A stretch of 54,752 nt of DNA from an uncultured bacterium (GTDB lineage: Bacteria > Actinomycetota > Coriobacteriia > Coriobacteriales > Eggerthellaceae): the NCBI GenBank assembly GCA_905214325.1, contig CAJMLT010000005.1:1-54752 (forward strand), written 5' to 3'. Numbering within the stretch: the first letter of the stretch is position 1; each line of letters starts with the position of its first letter. Made by a program: the position numbers and the translations under genes. Shown here piece by piece: positions 20,638-29,642 of the stretch. The notes beneath the pieces are model-generated. The model worked only from the letters and a program-made list of their open reading frames with translations. It was not told the DNA's origin and ran no database searches.

Positions 20638-23211
20638 ATGAAAGAATATAATCCCCACGAACTGGAACCACGTTGGCAGAAGACGTGGGAGCAATCCCAA
20701 GCGCACACCGTACGCGAGGATTCCTCCAAGCCCAAGAAATACGTTCTCGAGATGTTTCCCTATCCTTCGGGCGATATCCATATGGGGCATGTTCGCAACT
20801 ACACCATCGGCGACGTCATCGCCCGTTATTCGAAAATGCAGGGGTTCGATGTTCTTCACCCTATGGGTTGGGACGCCTTCGGTCTTCCGGCCGAAAACGC
20901 CGCTATCAAGAACAACAGTCATCCGGCCACGTGGACGTATGCCAATATCGAAACGCAGAAGGCATCGTTTAAGCGCATGGGCTTTTCCTATGATTGGGAT
21001 CGCAGTGTCGTTGCCTGTGATCCCGAATACTATCGCTGGGGTCAGTGGATCTTCCTGCAGTTCTGGAAGCGTGGCCTCGTCGAGCGTCGCAATTCGCCGG
21101 TGAACTGGTGTCCCAATTGTGAAACGGTTCTCGCCAACGAACAGGTGACCGAAGGCGAATGCTGGCGCTGCCACGGTGCCGTCGAAAAACGCGACCTGAC
21201 CCAGTGGTATCTCAAGATCACCGATTATGCACAGGAACTTCTCGACGATCTGGATCAACTCGAGGGTTGGCCCGATCGCGTCAAACAGATGCAGGCCAAC
21301 TGGATCGGTCGTTCGGAAGGTGCCGAGGTCGATTTTATTCTGTGTGACGAACAGGGAAACGCCCCCGTTTCTCCCACTGAAGACGATGTCATCACGGTGT
21401 TCACCACGCGTCCCGACACCTTGTTCGGCTGTAGCTTTTTCCTACTTGCCCCGGAATATCCCGGTCTCATGGACCTCGTTCGTGGCAGTGCCTACGAGCA
21501 GGATGTTGCCGATCTGGTGGCTGCCGCGGCGAAGGTCAGCGCGGTCGAGCGTGCTCAGGGTGACCACGAAAAGCACGGTGCCTTCACCGGGCGGTATATG
21601 GTCAACCCCGTAAACGGCGATAAGGTGCCCGTTTGGGTGGCCGACTACATCGTCAGCGATTACGGTACCGGCGCGGTCATGGCGGTACCCTGCGGTGATC
21701 AGCGAGATTTCGAATTCGCCCGCAAATACGATCTTCCCATCATCCCCATCATTCTGGGCGAGGATGACCCTCTCTATCCTCAACTCGAGGGAGTGAAGGA
21801 GCGTCGCGTGGCAAGCGTGGATTGGGATAGCGCCTACGATGCCGAGGGTATTTTGGTGCAGTCCGGTGATTACACCGGCATGGTCGGTGGCAAACATTCG
21901 CCTGCCTGCGATGCCATCATCGCCGATTTGCAGGCTGCGGGCAAAGGTCACAAGACCGTGCAATTCCGTTTGCGCGATTGGCTTATCTCCCGCCAGCGTT
22001 ATTGGGGTAACCCCATTCCCGCGGTTCACTGCGAGAAGTGCGGATTGGTTCCCGTTCCCGAACAGGACCTGCCCGTTGTGCTACCCAAGGATATAGACCT
22101 TGCGGCGGGGGAGACGCTTGCCACCCACAAGGAATTCGTCGAGACGACCTGTCCCGTATGTGGAGCTCCCGCCAAGCGCGAAACGGACACCATGGACACC
22201 TTCACCTGTTCCTCCTGGTATTACCTGCGCTATACCGACCCCCGCAACACTGAGTTGCCCTTCTCGGCCGAGAAAGCCAATCGCTGGATGCCGGTCGATC
22301 AGTATATCGGTGGTATCGAACATGCGATCCTCCATCTTCTCTACAGCCGTTTCTTCACCAAGGTTCTGCGCGACATGGGAATGCTCGATGTGGATGAACC
22401 CTTCGCCAACCTGCTGTGTCAGGGTATGGTCAAGGACGAAAACGGTGAGACCATGTCGAAGTCCAAGGGCAATGTCATCGCCCCCGAGGATATGATCATC
22501 GAATACGGTGCCGATGCGGTGCGCGCCTACATCCTGTTCATGGCGCCCCCCGACAAGGATCTCCTGTGGGACGAAGGCGGTCTGGCGGGCATCTATAAGT
22601 TCATCAACCGCGCCTGGCGTATCGTCAATGATTTGATGGGTGTTGCCGGTGAGGACTCCTTCTTCTCCGAAGGGGCTTCGGCCGATGAGGGGACAAAGGC
22701 TCTCGAACATCTCTATCGTGAACGTCATCGCGTGGTTGGCAAGGTGATCGATGACTTCGATCGCAATAATTTCAACACCGCCATCGCCGCCATCATGGAG
22801 TTGGCCAATGCGGCTGCCGACTATCTGCGCAAGTGTTCTGCCGAACAGCGTGCCGCTTCCGCCGAATCGAAGGCAATCGATGCGGAAATCGCGGACGTTA
22901 TGGTGAAGCTGTTGGCTCCCATCGCTCCGCATTGGGCTGAAGAGTTGTGGCAGACGGTACTCGGTCGTGAAGGCTCCGTCCATGAGCAGGCTTGGCCCGA
23001 TTTTGATTCTACGAAGGCCGTTTCCGACGAGGTCGAACTCGCCGTGCAGATCAACGGCAAGGTCAAGGCTCGTATCGTGGTTTCGGCATCCGAGGAAGAA
23101 GAGGTCATCCGCACCCGTGCGCTTGAAGCCATTGCGGGTGGGATCGGAGATAAGACTCCTGTGAAGGTCATCGTAATCCCCGGTAGACTCGTGAATGTTG
23201 TCGTAAAGTAG
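20638..23211 (+). CDS. leuS: Leucyl-tRNA synthetase
   Basis: An 857-residue class I synthetase charging tRNA-Leu. ATG 20638 follows AGAAGG. The ATP-binding HIGH motif is HMGH (48-51). The editing domain has TVFTTRPDTLFGCSFF-type sequence and DYGTGAVMAVPCGDQRDFEFA. Zinc-ribbon Cys pairs are visible (CPNCE, CWRC, CEKCG, CPVCG). The second signature reads TMSKS (605-609) where KMSKS is standard. The C-terminal anticodon and tail domains complete a bacterial LeuRS of usual length (ELAVQINGKVKARI near the end). Confidence 0.97.
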   Translation: MKEYNPHELEPRWQKTWEQSQAHTVREDSSKPKKYVLEMFPYPSGDIHMGHVRNYTIGDVIARYSKMQGFDVLHPMGWDAFGLPAENAAIKNNSHPATWTYANIETQKASFKRMGFSYDWDRSVVACDPEYYRWGQWIFLQFWKRGLVERRNSPVNWCPNCETVLANEQVTEGECWRCHGAVEKRDLTQWYLKITDYAQELLDDLDQLEGWPDRVKQMQANWIGRSEGAEVDFILCDEQGNAPVSPTEDDVITVFTTRPDTLFGCSFFLLAPEYPGLMDLVRGSAYEQDVADLVAAAAKVSAVERAQGDHEKHGAFTGRYMVNPVNGDKVPVWVADYIVSDYGTGAVMAVPCGDQRDFEFARKYDLPIIPIILGEDDPLYPQLEGVKERRVASVDWDSAYDAEGILVQSGDYTGMVGGKHSPACDAIIADLQAAGKGHKTVQFRLRDWLISRQRYWGNPIPAVHCEKCGLVPVPEQDLPVVLPKDIDLAAGETLATHKEFVETTCPVCGAPAKRETDTMDTFTCSSWYYLRYTDPRNTELPFSAEKANRWMPVDQYIGGIEHAILHLLYSRFFTKVLRDMGMLDVDEPFANLLCQGMVKDENGETMSKSKGNVIAPEDMIIEYGADAVRAYILFMAPPDKDLLWDEGGLAGIYKFINRAWRIVNDLMGVAGEDSFFSEGASADEGTKALEHLYRERHRVVGKVIDDFDRNNFNTAIAAIMELANAAADYLRKCSAEQRAASAESKAIDAEIADVMVKLLAPIAPHWAEELWQTVLGREGSVHEQAWPDFDSTKAVSDEVELAVQINGKVKARIVVSASEEEEVIRTRALEAIAGGIGDKTPVKVIVIPGRLVNVVVK

Positions 23212-23266
23212 AACGTAGGCACTGACCGCGCGGCTCCTATCCGGGTGATCGGGAGCCGTACTACAG

Positions 23267-24013
23267 GTGATTTGCGGATACGGAACGGTGGATGCTTTGT
23301 CTTCTCGAAGAAGCAATAAACCCCGAGGCTGTCTCCACGGCATCAAGGTCTTTTTCTCGTCCATCGTCGCCGTGGCTCTCGTCATTGTTTTGGGTACGTG
23401 TGCGGCCAACGGATACGTCTGTCTTTCGGTGCAATCTTCGGTCAAGTCCTCTCAGGAGGTTGTCGGACAACGGGCCGATCTCGATGCGCAGGCTATCGTC
23501 GTGTTGGGAGCAGGGATCAATTTCGACGGGTCGCCTTCGAGCATCCTGAAGGATCGTCTCGATACCGCTATCGATCTCTACGACAGAGGCGTTGCCCCCA
23601 AGATCATCATGAGTGGCGATAACAGCGATGCTTCCTACAACGAAGTCATGGCCATGTGCAATTACGCCGTTTCCCAAGGTGTATCCCGTCACGACGTGTT
23701 CTGCGATCATGCGGGAACTTCCACCTATGACAGCATGTATCGTCTCCGCTACGTTTTCGGCGTCGATCGGTGCGTCGTCGTCACCCAGAACTACCATCTC
23801 TATCGATCTCTTTTCGATGCGCGGGGTTTCGGTATCACGGCGCAGGGTGTCGCGAGTGATCTGCGAACGTATGAGGGCATGGATTCCTATGAGCGTCGGG
23901 AATTCTTCGCCCGTATCAAAGATTGTTTCCAGGTGCTGACCAAGACGGAACCCGAAGTGAAAAGTTCGCCGGTATCCCTCGATCAGTCGGGCACCGTCAC
24001 GCAGTGGTGGTAG
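23267..24013 (+). CDS. YdcF/SanA-family membrane-anchored protein (DUF218)
   Basis: Up to 248 residues; GTG 23267 and GTG 23288 are both possible and neither has a strong ribosome site. One N-terminal transmembrane segment (VFFSSIVAVALVIVLGTCAANGYVCL) puts the DUF218 domain outside. The core pattern is clear: AQAIVVLGAGINFDGSPSSILKDRLDTAIDLYDRG, KIIMSGDNSDASYNEVMAMCNYAVSQGV, FCDHAGTSTYDSMYRLRYVFGV, and VTQNYHLYRSLFDARGFG. SanA in enteric bacteria affects envelope permeability to vancomycin; the chemistry is not settled. It converges on the phosphodiesterase gene 9 bp away. Confidence 0.85.
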   Translation: MICGYGTVDALSSRRSNKPRGCLHGIKVFFSSIVAVALVIVLGTCAANGYVCLSVQSSVKSSQEVVGQRADLDAQAIVVLGAGINFDGSPSSILKDRLDTAIDLYDRGVAPKIIMSGDNSDASYNEVMAMCNYAVSQGVSRHDVFCDHAGTSTYDSMYRLRYVFGVDRCVVVTQNYHLYRSLFDARGFGITAQGVASDLRTYEGMDSYERREFFARIKDCFQVLTKTEPEVKSSPVSLDQSGTVTQWW

Positions 24014-24022
24014 GGCTTTTCT

Positions 24023-24475
24023 TCAGGTTACGTCGATGAACTCCACCGAGTCGATTCGACCGTCGTTCGCCACGAGGCGCACGACGCTTTTCGTGCTTCC
24101 TCCACGGGGATCGGTGGGACTTCCGGGGTTGAGGTAAAGCACGTCGCCGCGGTACTCCTCGCGGGGTCGATGCGTATGACCGTGAACGACGACACGCACA
24201 TCATCTCCGATGGCACCTATATCTTCGGGGCGATGGACCAGGTAGAAGCGCACCCCTCCAATCAGGGGCGATGCCAAAGAGGGTAGGGGGTTGCCGAAAT
24301 CGCGGCGATCGCAGTTGCCGCGTACGGCGATGGTAGGGGCGATTCCCTCAAGTTCCATGATCGCGAAGGGGCTTTCCGTGTCTCCCGCGCAAAGGATCAT
24401 ATCCGACCCTTCGAGCGCCCGATGGGCCTCGTCGCTGAGATGTCCGTGGATATCCGATACGATGCCGATGATCAT
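24023..24475 (-). CDS. YfcE/MJ0936-family metallophosphoesterase
   Basis: A 150-residue calcineurin-like phosphodiesterase. ATG 24475 is chosen because AAAGGAG lies just upstream and the conserved fold starts at once (MIIGIVSDIHGHL). Metal motifs are present in order: D-x-H (SDIHG), CAGDTE (GD), AVRGNCD (GNC), and VVHGHTHRP (GHTH). Members act on phosphodiesters such as bis-p-nitrophenyl phosphate or cAMP in vitro, and the natural substrate is rarely known. A single gene, convergent with the SanA-like gene. Confidence 0.88.
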   Translation of the reverse strand: MIIGIVSDIHGHLSDEAHRALEGSDMILCAGDTESPFAIMELEGIAPTIAVRGNCDRRDFGNPLPSLASPLIGGVRFYLVHRPEDIGAIGDDVRVVVHGHTHRPREEYRGDVLYLNPGSPTDPRGGSTKSVVRLVANDGRIDSVEFIDVT

Positions 24476-25010
24476 GAGCACTCCTTTCCCGCGCCCGCCC
24501 CGAAGAGCGCCATTGTAGCATGACGCACGATCTCCTTGCAGGGCGACCGCTTGCTCCGGATGCTCGTCGGTGGGTTCGATCGAGGGCGAATGGTTGCGTT
24601 CCCCGACGGAGGTGTACCTCGATCGGATGGGTGGGAACGCGGGGTGGACGGTGACGCAAGGTGGTGACGGGGTGTGCGAATCGGTTTTCATAGTGTTCGT
24701 TCGGGGGGAAATGCAGAAAAGCATTTCATTTCGACATGGGTGGATTGTCAAGGGGAAAATACGGCGTTTATCAGGTGCTTTGATCTATGATGAATGACGT
24801 GATCCATACAAGATGTTTCGCTTGGAAAAGATTTCAGCAAGGTTTTCTTGACGCTGAATCACCACTTTCGACATCCGGTGAGTAGATGGTATCGGGCTTC
24901 ATCTTTACCCGTTTCGCCTTCTGCATCGGTAATCGAATCTTCGTGAGGCTCGGTGATGGATGGAGTGGCAGCGAGGGGCTGCCCCGATCGGATAAAGGAA
25001 AGTGATACGC
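24476..25010. other. 535-bp gap without a recognised gene
   Basis: Short open frames here lack coding character and ribosome sites. Candidate promoter parts include TTGTCA, 17 bp, TTATCA near 24747-24775, pointing to the amidohydrolase gene, but none is convincing. I see no riboswitch or RNA gene. Confidence 0.4.
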
Positions 25011-26192
25011 ATGAACGTAGATACACTCATCAAGAATGGCCGCGTCATCGATCCCGCTCGAAACATCGATCAGGTCATGGATATAGCCATCGCGGGAGGC
25101 AGAGTCGTGGAGATCCAAGGCGACGTCTACGCCGCTACCGTCATCGATGCAACGGGCAAGCTCGTCATTCCCGGCATGGTGGACCATCATGCTCACTTCA
25201 ACCCTCGTGGCAATACGCTTGCCCCGGATGCGACATGCGCAACGTTTCCCAACGGAATAACCACAGCCCTTGATCAGGGGACCGCCGGGGGTGCGAATTT
25301 TCTGGTTTACCTCGATGCTATGCGTGCGATGCCTTTGAAATTCAAGATGAATCTCAGTTTCGGTGATGTGGGGCTCAGTGGCTTCGGTACGATGGATGGC
25401 GTCTACCCGACTGAAATCTACAATTGGGAAACCTGGGAAGGCAAACTTCCGTTGTGGAGAAAGGCCTTCGATCTGTACGGCGATAAGCTTTTGGGAATGA
25501 AGATGAGGATCTGCGCCAAAGCGCTGGTCGTCGACGGGATTCAGCAGGGAACGAAACCGTTGCGCAAGGCGCTGGAAATATGCGATCAGCTCGACAAGCC
25601 GCTCACGGTACATATCTGTGAAGCTCCGGAACCTTTGGCCGAGGTTGCGGGCGTCATGCGCAAAGGTGACGTCATGACGCATTGCTTCTGCGGTGATGAC
25701 GGCAATACGATTCTCGATGGAAACGGTGTGGTCGAAGACAAGGTCCATGCCGCGCGTGAGAGAGGTGTGTGGTTCGATACCGCAGAGGATGTCGGCAATA
25801 CCGATATCGCCGTCGCCGAAAGGGCCGTGAAACAGGGTTTCTGGCCGGACATGATAAGCACCGATTCGACGATCTACACCATCTATCGCACGAATCGCGT
25901 TCTGCTTCCGCATCTCATGTCAAAGTATTTCGACTGGGGTATGCCGCTGAACGAGGTCATTCGTTGTGTCACCGCAACCCCGGCTAAGGTTTTGGATATG
26001 GAAGGAGAAGTGGGGACGCTTGCTCCGGGTGCGTTCGGCGATGCGGTGATTGTGGACCTGCGGGAACAGAAGACGACGTTCACCGATAAATTCGGTCATC
26101 GTCTACATGGTGAGCACTTGTTCGCGCCGGTCTGCACCGTTGCCAACGGAAACATCATGTGGCGCAGCATAGACTTTCTTCCCGAAGAGTAG
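25011..26192 (+). CDS. Amidohydrolase/deacetylase-family metallohydrolase
   Basis: A 393-residue cytosolic enzyme of the dihydroorotase-like amidohydrolase group. ATG 25011 follows AAAGGAAAG. An N-terminal beta sandwich (LIKNGRVIDPARNIDQVMDIAIAGGRVVEI) leads to the barrel with the metal motif HHAHF and GTAGGANF. Later landmarks are LTVHICEAP, GDVMTHCFCG, STDSTIYT (metal Asp) and PLNEVIRCVTATPAKVLDMEGEVGTLAPGAFGDAVIVDL. It resembles the EF_0837/AHA_3915 group; substrates are probably N-acyl or cyclic amides. No linked catabolic genes are seen. Confidence 0.82.
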   Translation: MNVDTLIKNGRVIDPARNIDQVMDIAIAGGRVVEIQGDVYAATVIDATGKLVIPGMVDHHAHFNPRGNTLAPDATCATFPNGITTALDQGTAGGANFLVYLDAMRAMPLKFKMNLSFGDVGLSGFGTMDGVYPTEIYNWETWEGKLPLWRKAFDLYGDKLLGMKMRICAKALVVDGIQQGTKPLRKALEICDQLDKPLTVHICEAPEPLAEVAGVMRKGDVMTHCFCGDDGNTILDGNGVVEDKVHAARERGVWFDTAEDVGNTDIAVAERAVKQGFWPDMISTDSTIYTIYRTNRVLLPHLMSKYFDWGMPLNEVIRCVTATPAKVLDMEGEVGTLAPGAFGDAVIVDLREQKTTFTDKFGHRLHGEHLFAPVCTVANGNIMWRSIDFLPEE

Positions 26193-26290
26193 CCGACGGT
26201 GTTTTGCGTTGCCGAATTTCTGTGGCGAGTGAATGGTGCCCGTGGACATCCGTGTATGAGCGGGTGCGTGTCGGCTCGGATTCGACGATC

Positions 26291-26331
26291 AACCCCCTCG
26301 GGTGAGGTAGGTGTACCATGTTGGGGGTTTG
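26291..26331 (+). terminator. Possible terminator after the amidohydrolase gene
   Basis: AACCCCC (26291-26297) and GGGGGTT (26323-26329) can pair around a 25-nt loop; the T-run is short. Confidence 0.35.
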
Positions 26332-26395
26332 TGGGGCGTTTGAGTGTTCGCGTGTCGTCTCTGGCGGATGGGAGCAAAATATCTCATTTCCCTCA

Positions 26396-26424
26396 TTGAC
26401 CGCGAAGCCCGCTCGCACTAGAAT
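26396..26424 (+). promoter_or_regulatory. tRNA-Lys promoter
   Basis: TTGACC (26396-26401), 17 bp, TAGAAT (26419-26424), some 20 bp before the tRNA 5' end. Close to consensus. Confidence 0.8.
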
Positions 26425-26444
26425 GGGTAATCGCTCTTACAAAG

Positions 26445-26520
26445 GCGCCGTTAGCTCAGCTGGTAGAGCAGGGGACTTTTAATCCCAAGGTCGCGGGTTC
26501 GATTCCCTCACGGCGCACCA
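26445..26520 (+). tRNA. tRNA-Lys (anticodon TTT)
   Basis: A 76-nt cloverleaf: acceptor GCGCCGT pairs with ACGGCGC, D arm GCTC/GAGC, anticodon loop CTTTTAA with TTT, T loop TTCGATT, and an encoded 3' CCA. The anticodon stem has an outer G-A mismatch and the T stem one mismatch. A near-consensus promoter precedes it and a terminator follows, so it is transcribed alone. Confidence 0.96.
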
Positions 26521-26531
26521 TTGAAGACGGT

Positions 26532-26566
26532 AAGGCCGGTGGCATGCATGCTTCCGGCCTTTTTCT
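26532..26566 (+). terminator. Intrinsic terminator after tRNA-Lys
   Basis: AAGGCCGG (26532-26539) and CCGGCCTT (26554-26561) pair perfectly around a 14-nt loop and run into TTTTTC. Confidence 0.85.
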
Positions 26567-26640
26567 TCGCTTACACGTGGAGTGTTTCCGCGCCTTGCGT
26601 GCCCGAAGATTATGGAGATATAAGGGCGAATAAGTTTTTC

Positions 26641-26670
26641 TTGCATAGAATCGATGGCTTTTGTTAAAAT
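26641..26670 (+). promoter_or_regulatory. Promoter of the infA operon
   Basis: TTGCAT (26641-26646), 18 bp, TAAAAT (26665-26670), 43 bp before the infA TTG start. Confidence 0.6.
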
Positions 26671-26713
26671 TTTAATTTGCCGCTCGACTGTCTATTTGCT
26701 TGAAGGAGCAATT

Positions 26714-26932
26714 TTGGCTAAAGAAGATGCAATTGAATTAGAAGGAACCGTTCTCGAAGCCCTTCCGAACGCTATGTTCAAAGTGGAACTTGAGAACGGA
26801 CATCAGGTTCTGGCCCATATTTCAGGCAAGATGCGTATGCACTACATCAAAATCTTGCCCGGTGATAAAGTCCAGGTCGAACTGTCGGTTTACGATCTCG
26901 ATCGTGGCCGCATCACGTATCGTTATAAGTAA
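26714..26932 (+). CDS. infA: Translation initiation factor IF-1
   Basis: A TTG start at 26714, 5 bp after AAGGAG, gives exactly the standard 72 residues (AKEDAIELEGTVLEALPNAMFKVELENGHQVLAHISGKMRMHYIKILPGDKVQVELSVYDLDRGRITYRYK in outline). An ATG start at 26654 would add a hydrophobic extension with no family match. The S1-like OB fold binds the ribosomal A site with IF-2. It heads the alpha-operon cluster infA-rpmJ-rpsM-rpsK-rpsD-rpoA-rplQ. Confidence 0.95.
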   Translation: MAKEDAIELEGTVLEALPNAMFKVELENGHQVLAHISGKMRMHYIKILPGDKVQVELSVYDLDRGRITYRYK

Positions 26933-26956
26933 TCGAGTAGATCGGTGCGCTTCTTT

Positions 26957-27038
26957 GAAAGCGTGCTGATTTTCGTGTCGGGGGACAGGTTCCCCTTACA
27001 CGCTTTTGTGCGATTACAGGGTGTTCTTTTCACCTGTA
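26957..27038 (+). other. Structured infA-rpmJ intergenic region
   Basis: Two possible stems. The first pairs AAAGCGTG with CACGCTTTT at 26956-27007 and encloses an inner GGGGA/TCCCC hairpin. The second pairs TACAGGGTG with CACCTGTA (27015-27038) with one bulged G. They could be a weak terminator plus a leader structure controlling the ribosomal genes; nothing more can be said by eye. Confidence 0.35.
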
Positions 27039-27118
27039 TATCGTTGACGAAGCAAACTATCGCCTGCGGCTGGGCGTGGTAGATAAAATGAAAACGCATT
27101 ACCGAAAGGAATTAGATT

Positions 27119-27232
27119 ATGAAGGTACGTCCTTCGGTCAAGAAAATGTGCGACAAGTGCAAAATCGTCCGACGCCACGGTAAGGTGCTCGTTATCTGCG
27201 AGAACCCCCGTCATAAGCAGCGTCAGGGCTAA
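27119..27232 (+). CDS. rpmJ: 50S ribosomal protein L36
   Basis: A 37-residue protein with AAAGGA 9 bp upstream. It is the zinc-binding (C+) form: MKVRPSVKKMCDKCKIVRRHGKV and the final CENPRHKQRQG give Cys11, Cys14, Cys27 and His32 ligands. It lies between infA and rpsM, its usual place. Confidence 0.96.
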   Translation: MKVRPSVKKMCDKCKIVRRHGKVLVICENPRHKQRQG

Positions 27233-27252
27233 AGAGAAAGGGCTCTATACAA

Positions 27253-27621
27253 ATGGCACGTCTTGTTGGTGTCGACCTTCCTCGCGATAAGCGCATTGAA
27301 GTCGGCTTGACCTACATTTATGGTATCGGTCTCACCACCTCTAAGAAAATCATTGCAGAGACCGGCGTTAATCCTGACACACGCGTCAAGGATCTGACGG
27401 AAGATGAACTCTCCAAACTTCGTGACTACATCACGGAAAACGTCACCACCGAAGGTGACCTCCACCGCGAAGTTTCCCAGAATATCAAACGCCTCATGGA
27501 AATCGGTTGCTATCGTGGTCTGCGTCATCGTCGCGGCCTGCCCGTTCGCGGTCAGCGTACCCATACGAACGCACGCACCCGCAAGGGCCCGAAACGTCAA
27601 ATCGGCGGAAAGAAGAAGTGA
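27253..27621 (+). CDS. rpsM: 30S ribosomal protein S13
   Basis: 122 residues, standard length. Sequence landmarks are MARLVGVDLPRDKRIEVGLTYIYGIG at the start, the helix-two-turn-helix region, and the basic tail RGLPVRGQRTHTNARTRKGPKRQIGGKKK that reaches the decoding centre. Translated within the infA-rplQ cluster, 8 bp before rpsK. Confidence 0.97.
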   Translation: MARLVGVDLPRDKRIEVGLTYIYGIGLTTSKKIIAETGVNPDTRVKDLTEDELSKLRDYITENVTTEGDLHREVSQNIKRLMEIGCYRGLRHRRGLPVRGQRTHTNARTRKGPKRQIGGKKK

Positions 27622-27629
27622 GGTAACTC

Positions 27630-28028
27630 GTGGCAGCTAAGAAAAACGTTCGCACGCGCATCAAGCGCTCGGAGCGCAAAAACATCGCAGTTGGTTCTGC
27701 GCATATCAAATCAACGTTCAACAACACCATCGTATCCATTACGGATCCTCAGGGAAATGTGATTTCCTGGCAGTCCGCCGGCACCGTCGGCTTCAAGGGC
27801 TCCCGTAAGTCCACTCCCTTCGCTGCCCAGATGGCAGCCGAGGCTGCAGCCAAGACCGCTATGGAACACGGCCTGAAGAAGGTTTCGGTCTTCGTCAAGG
27901 GCCCCGGTTCCGGTCGTGAAACCGCTATTCGCTCCCTCCAGGCCGCCGGTCTCGAAGTGGCGAGCATTCAGGATTGCACCCCGATTCCGCACAACGGTTG
28001 CCGTCAGCGCAAGCGTCGTCGCGTCTAA
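27630..28028 (+). CDS. rpsK: 30S ribosomal protein S11
   Basis: 132 residues from a GTG start with GAGG 6 bp upstream. Typical core HIKSTFNNTIVSITDPQGNVISWQSAG and the C-terminal IQDCTPIPHNGCRQRKRRRV. It binds 16S rRNA in the platform. 19 bp before rpsD. Confidence 0.97.
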   Translation: MAAKKNVRTRIKRSERKNIAVGSAHIKSTFNNTIVSITDPQGNVISWQSAGTVGFKGSRKSTPFAAQMAAEAAAKTAMEHGLKKVSVFVKGPGSGRETAIRSLQAAGLEVASIQDCTPIPHNGCRQRKRRRV

Positions 28029-28047
28029 ATGAAAGGATCGATTCACT

Positions 28048-28644
28048 ATGGCAATAAATAGAACTCCGGTTCTCAAGCGCTGTCGTCAGCTCGGCTTGGA
28101 TCCGGTCGTTTTGGGATACAGCAGCAAGAAGGAGTCCATCCGACAGCCCAAGAGGCGCCGCAAGGAAAGCGAATACGGCATGCAGCTTCGTGAGAAGCAG
28201 AAGGCCAAGTTCGTCTACGGTGTGCTCGAGAAGCAGTTCCATGGCTACTTCGAGAAGGCCAAGGCCATGCCTGGCGTTACGGGTGAAAACCTCATGCGTA
28301 TCCTCGAATCCCGTCTCGACAACGTCGTTTTCCGTCTCGGTTTCGCCAAGACCCGCAAGGAAGCCCGTCAGATCGTCACCCACGGTCACATTCATGTGAA
28401 CGGCAGGCGCGTCGACGTCCCCTCCTTCCGCGTGCGTCCCGGCGACCTGGTGTCGGTTGCGCCTAAGGCAAAGGAACTCCTGGTCATCAAAAGCGCTTTG
28501 GTCTCCAACGAAAGCGTTCAGGTTCCCGCATGGCTCGAGGTCGACATCGAAAAGCTTCAGGGCAGCGTTCTCGCTCTCCCGGAACGTGATCAGATCGATC
28601 TCGATATTCACGAACAGCTTATCGTCGAACTTTACTCGAAGTAA
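28048..28644 (+). CDS. rpsD: 30S ribosomal protein S4
   Basis: 198 residues. The S4 RNA-binding domain is clear (LESRLDNVVFRLGFAKTRKEARQIVTHGHIHVNGRRVDVPSFRVRPGDLVSV). The N-terminus lacks the Cys zinc finger of some S4 proteins (Cys-minus form): it reads RTPVLKRCRQLGLDPVVLGYSSKK. S4 usually autoregulates this operon; no leader pseudoknot was identified here. Confidence 0.96.
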   Translation: MAINRTPVLKRCRQLGLDPVVLGYSSKKESIRQPKRRRKESEYGMQLREKQKAKFVYGVLEKQFHGYFEKAKAMPGVTGENLMRILESRLDNVVFRLGFAKTRKEARQIVTHGHIHVNGRRVDVPSFRVRPGDLVSVAPKAKELLVIKSALVSNESVQVPAWLEVDIEKLQGSVLALPERDQIDLDIHEQLIVELYSK

Positions 28645-28682
28645 TGTATGCCACTCACGGTTTTTAAGGAGGCTTATTCAAT

Positions 28683-29633
28683 ATGACAGAGTTCATGAGG
28701 CCGACAGTTACGACTGAAGAGGTTAACGATCTCGTTTCTCGCTTCATCGTGGAGCCGCTCGAGCGTGGCTATGGTTACACTTTGGGCAACTGCATGCGTC
28801 GCGTCCTGCTCTCGTCTCTCGACGGAGCTAAGGCGACGGCCATCCAGATCGAAGGTGTTCAACATGAGTTCACCACCGCCGAAGGGGTAATCGAAGATAT
28901 TACCGATATCGTTTTGAACGTTAAGGGTCTGGTATTCAGTGCGCTTACCGGCGACATCACCGAAGCTACCGCCCATGTTCATGCGGAAGGTCCCTGCACG
29001 GTCACGGGCGCCGATCTCGATGTTCCCACCGAGTTCACGCTCATCAACCCCGAGCACGTCATCGCCACGGTTGCGGATGGCGGCGCTCTGGATATGACCA
29101 TCCGCATCGGCGTTGGTCGCGGTTATGTTTCCGCAGAGCGCAACAAGCGTACGGAAGATCCCATCGGCATCATCCATGTCGATTCGCTCTTTTCGCCCGT
29201 TCGTCGTTGTACGATGAACGTCAGCGACACCCGTGTCGGTCAGCGCACCGACTATGACAAGCTCATTCTCGAGGTTGAAACCGATGGTTCCATCACTCCC
29301 ACCGAAGCGGTGTGTCGTGCTGCGAACATCATCAACCAGTACATGGGTGCATTCCTGATGCTTGACGAAGTCGAGGAAGACGAGGAAGGCGAGATCGTAT
29401 CCATTTTCGCCCCCGAAAATCAGGAAACCAATGCGGAACTGGATAAACAGATCGAGGATCTGGACCTTTCGGTTCGTTCCTACAATTGCTTGAAGCGTGC
29501 AGGTATCCATTCTGTGCGTCAGCTCGTCGAATATTCTGAAAACGACTTGCTCAATATTAGAAACTTTGGTGCGAAGTCCATTGAAGAAGTGAAGGATAAG
29601 CTTATTTCGATGGACCTCAATTTGAAGCTTTAG
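28683..29633 (+). CDS. rpoA: DNA-directed RNA polymerase subunit alpha
   Basis: 316 residues, with AAGGAGG upstream. The N-terminal dimerisation domain has EPLERGYGYTLGNCMRRVLLSSLDGAKATAIQIEGVQHEF, and the C-terminal domain has LDLSVRSYNCLKRAGIHSVRQLVEYSENDLLNIRNFGAKSIEEVKDKL, which contacts UP elements and activators. An acidic linker (EVEEDEEGE) lies between them. 9 bp before rplQ. Confidence 0.97.
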   Translation: MTEFMRPTVTTEEVNDLVSRFIVEPLERGYGYTLGNCMRRVLLSSLDGAKATAIQIEGVQHEFTTAEGVIEDITDIVLNVKGLVFSALTGDITEATAHVHAEGPCTVTGADLDVPTEFTLINPEHVIATVADGGALDMTIRIGVGRGYVSAERNKRTEDPIGIIHVDSLFSPVRRCTMNVSDTRVGQRTDYDKLILEVETDGSITPTEAVCRAANIINQYMGAFLMLDEVEEDEEGEIVSIFAPENQETNAELDKQIEDLDLSVRSYNCLKRAGIHSVRQLVEYSENDLLNIRNFGAKSIEEVKDKLISMDLNLKL

Positions 29634-29642
29634 GAGATAAAG

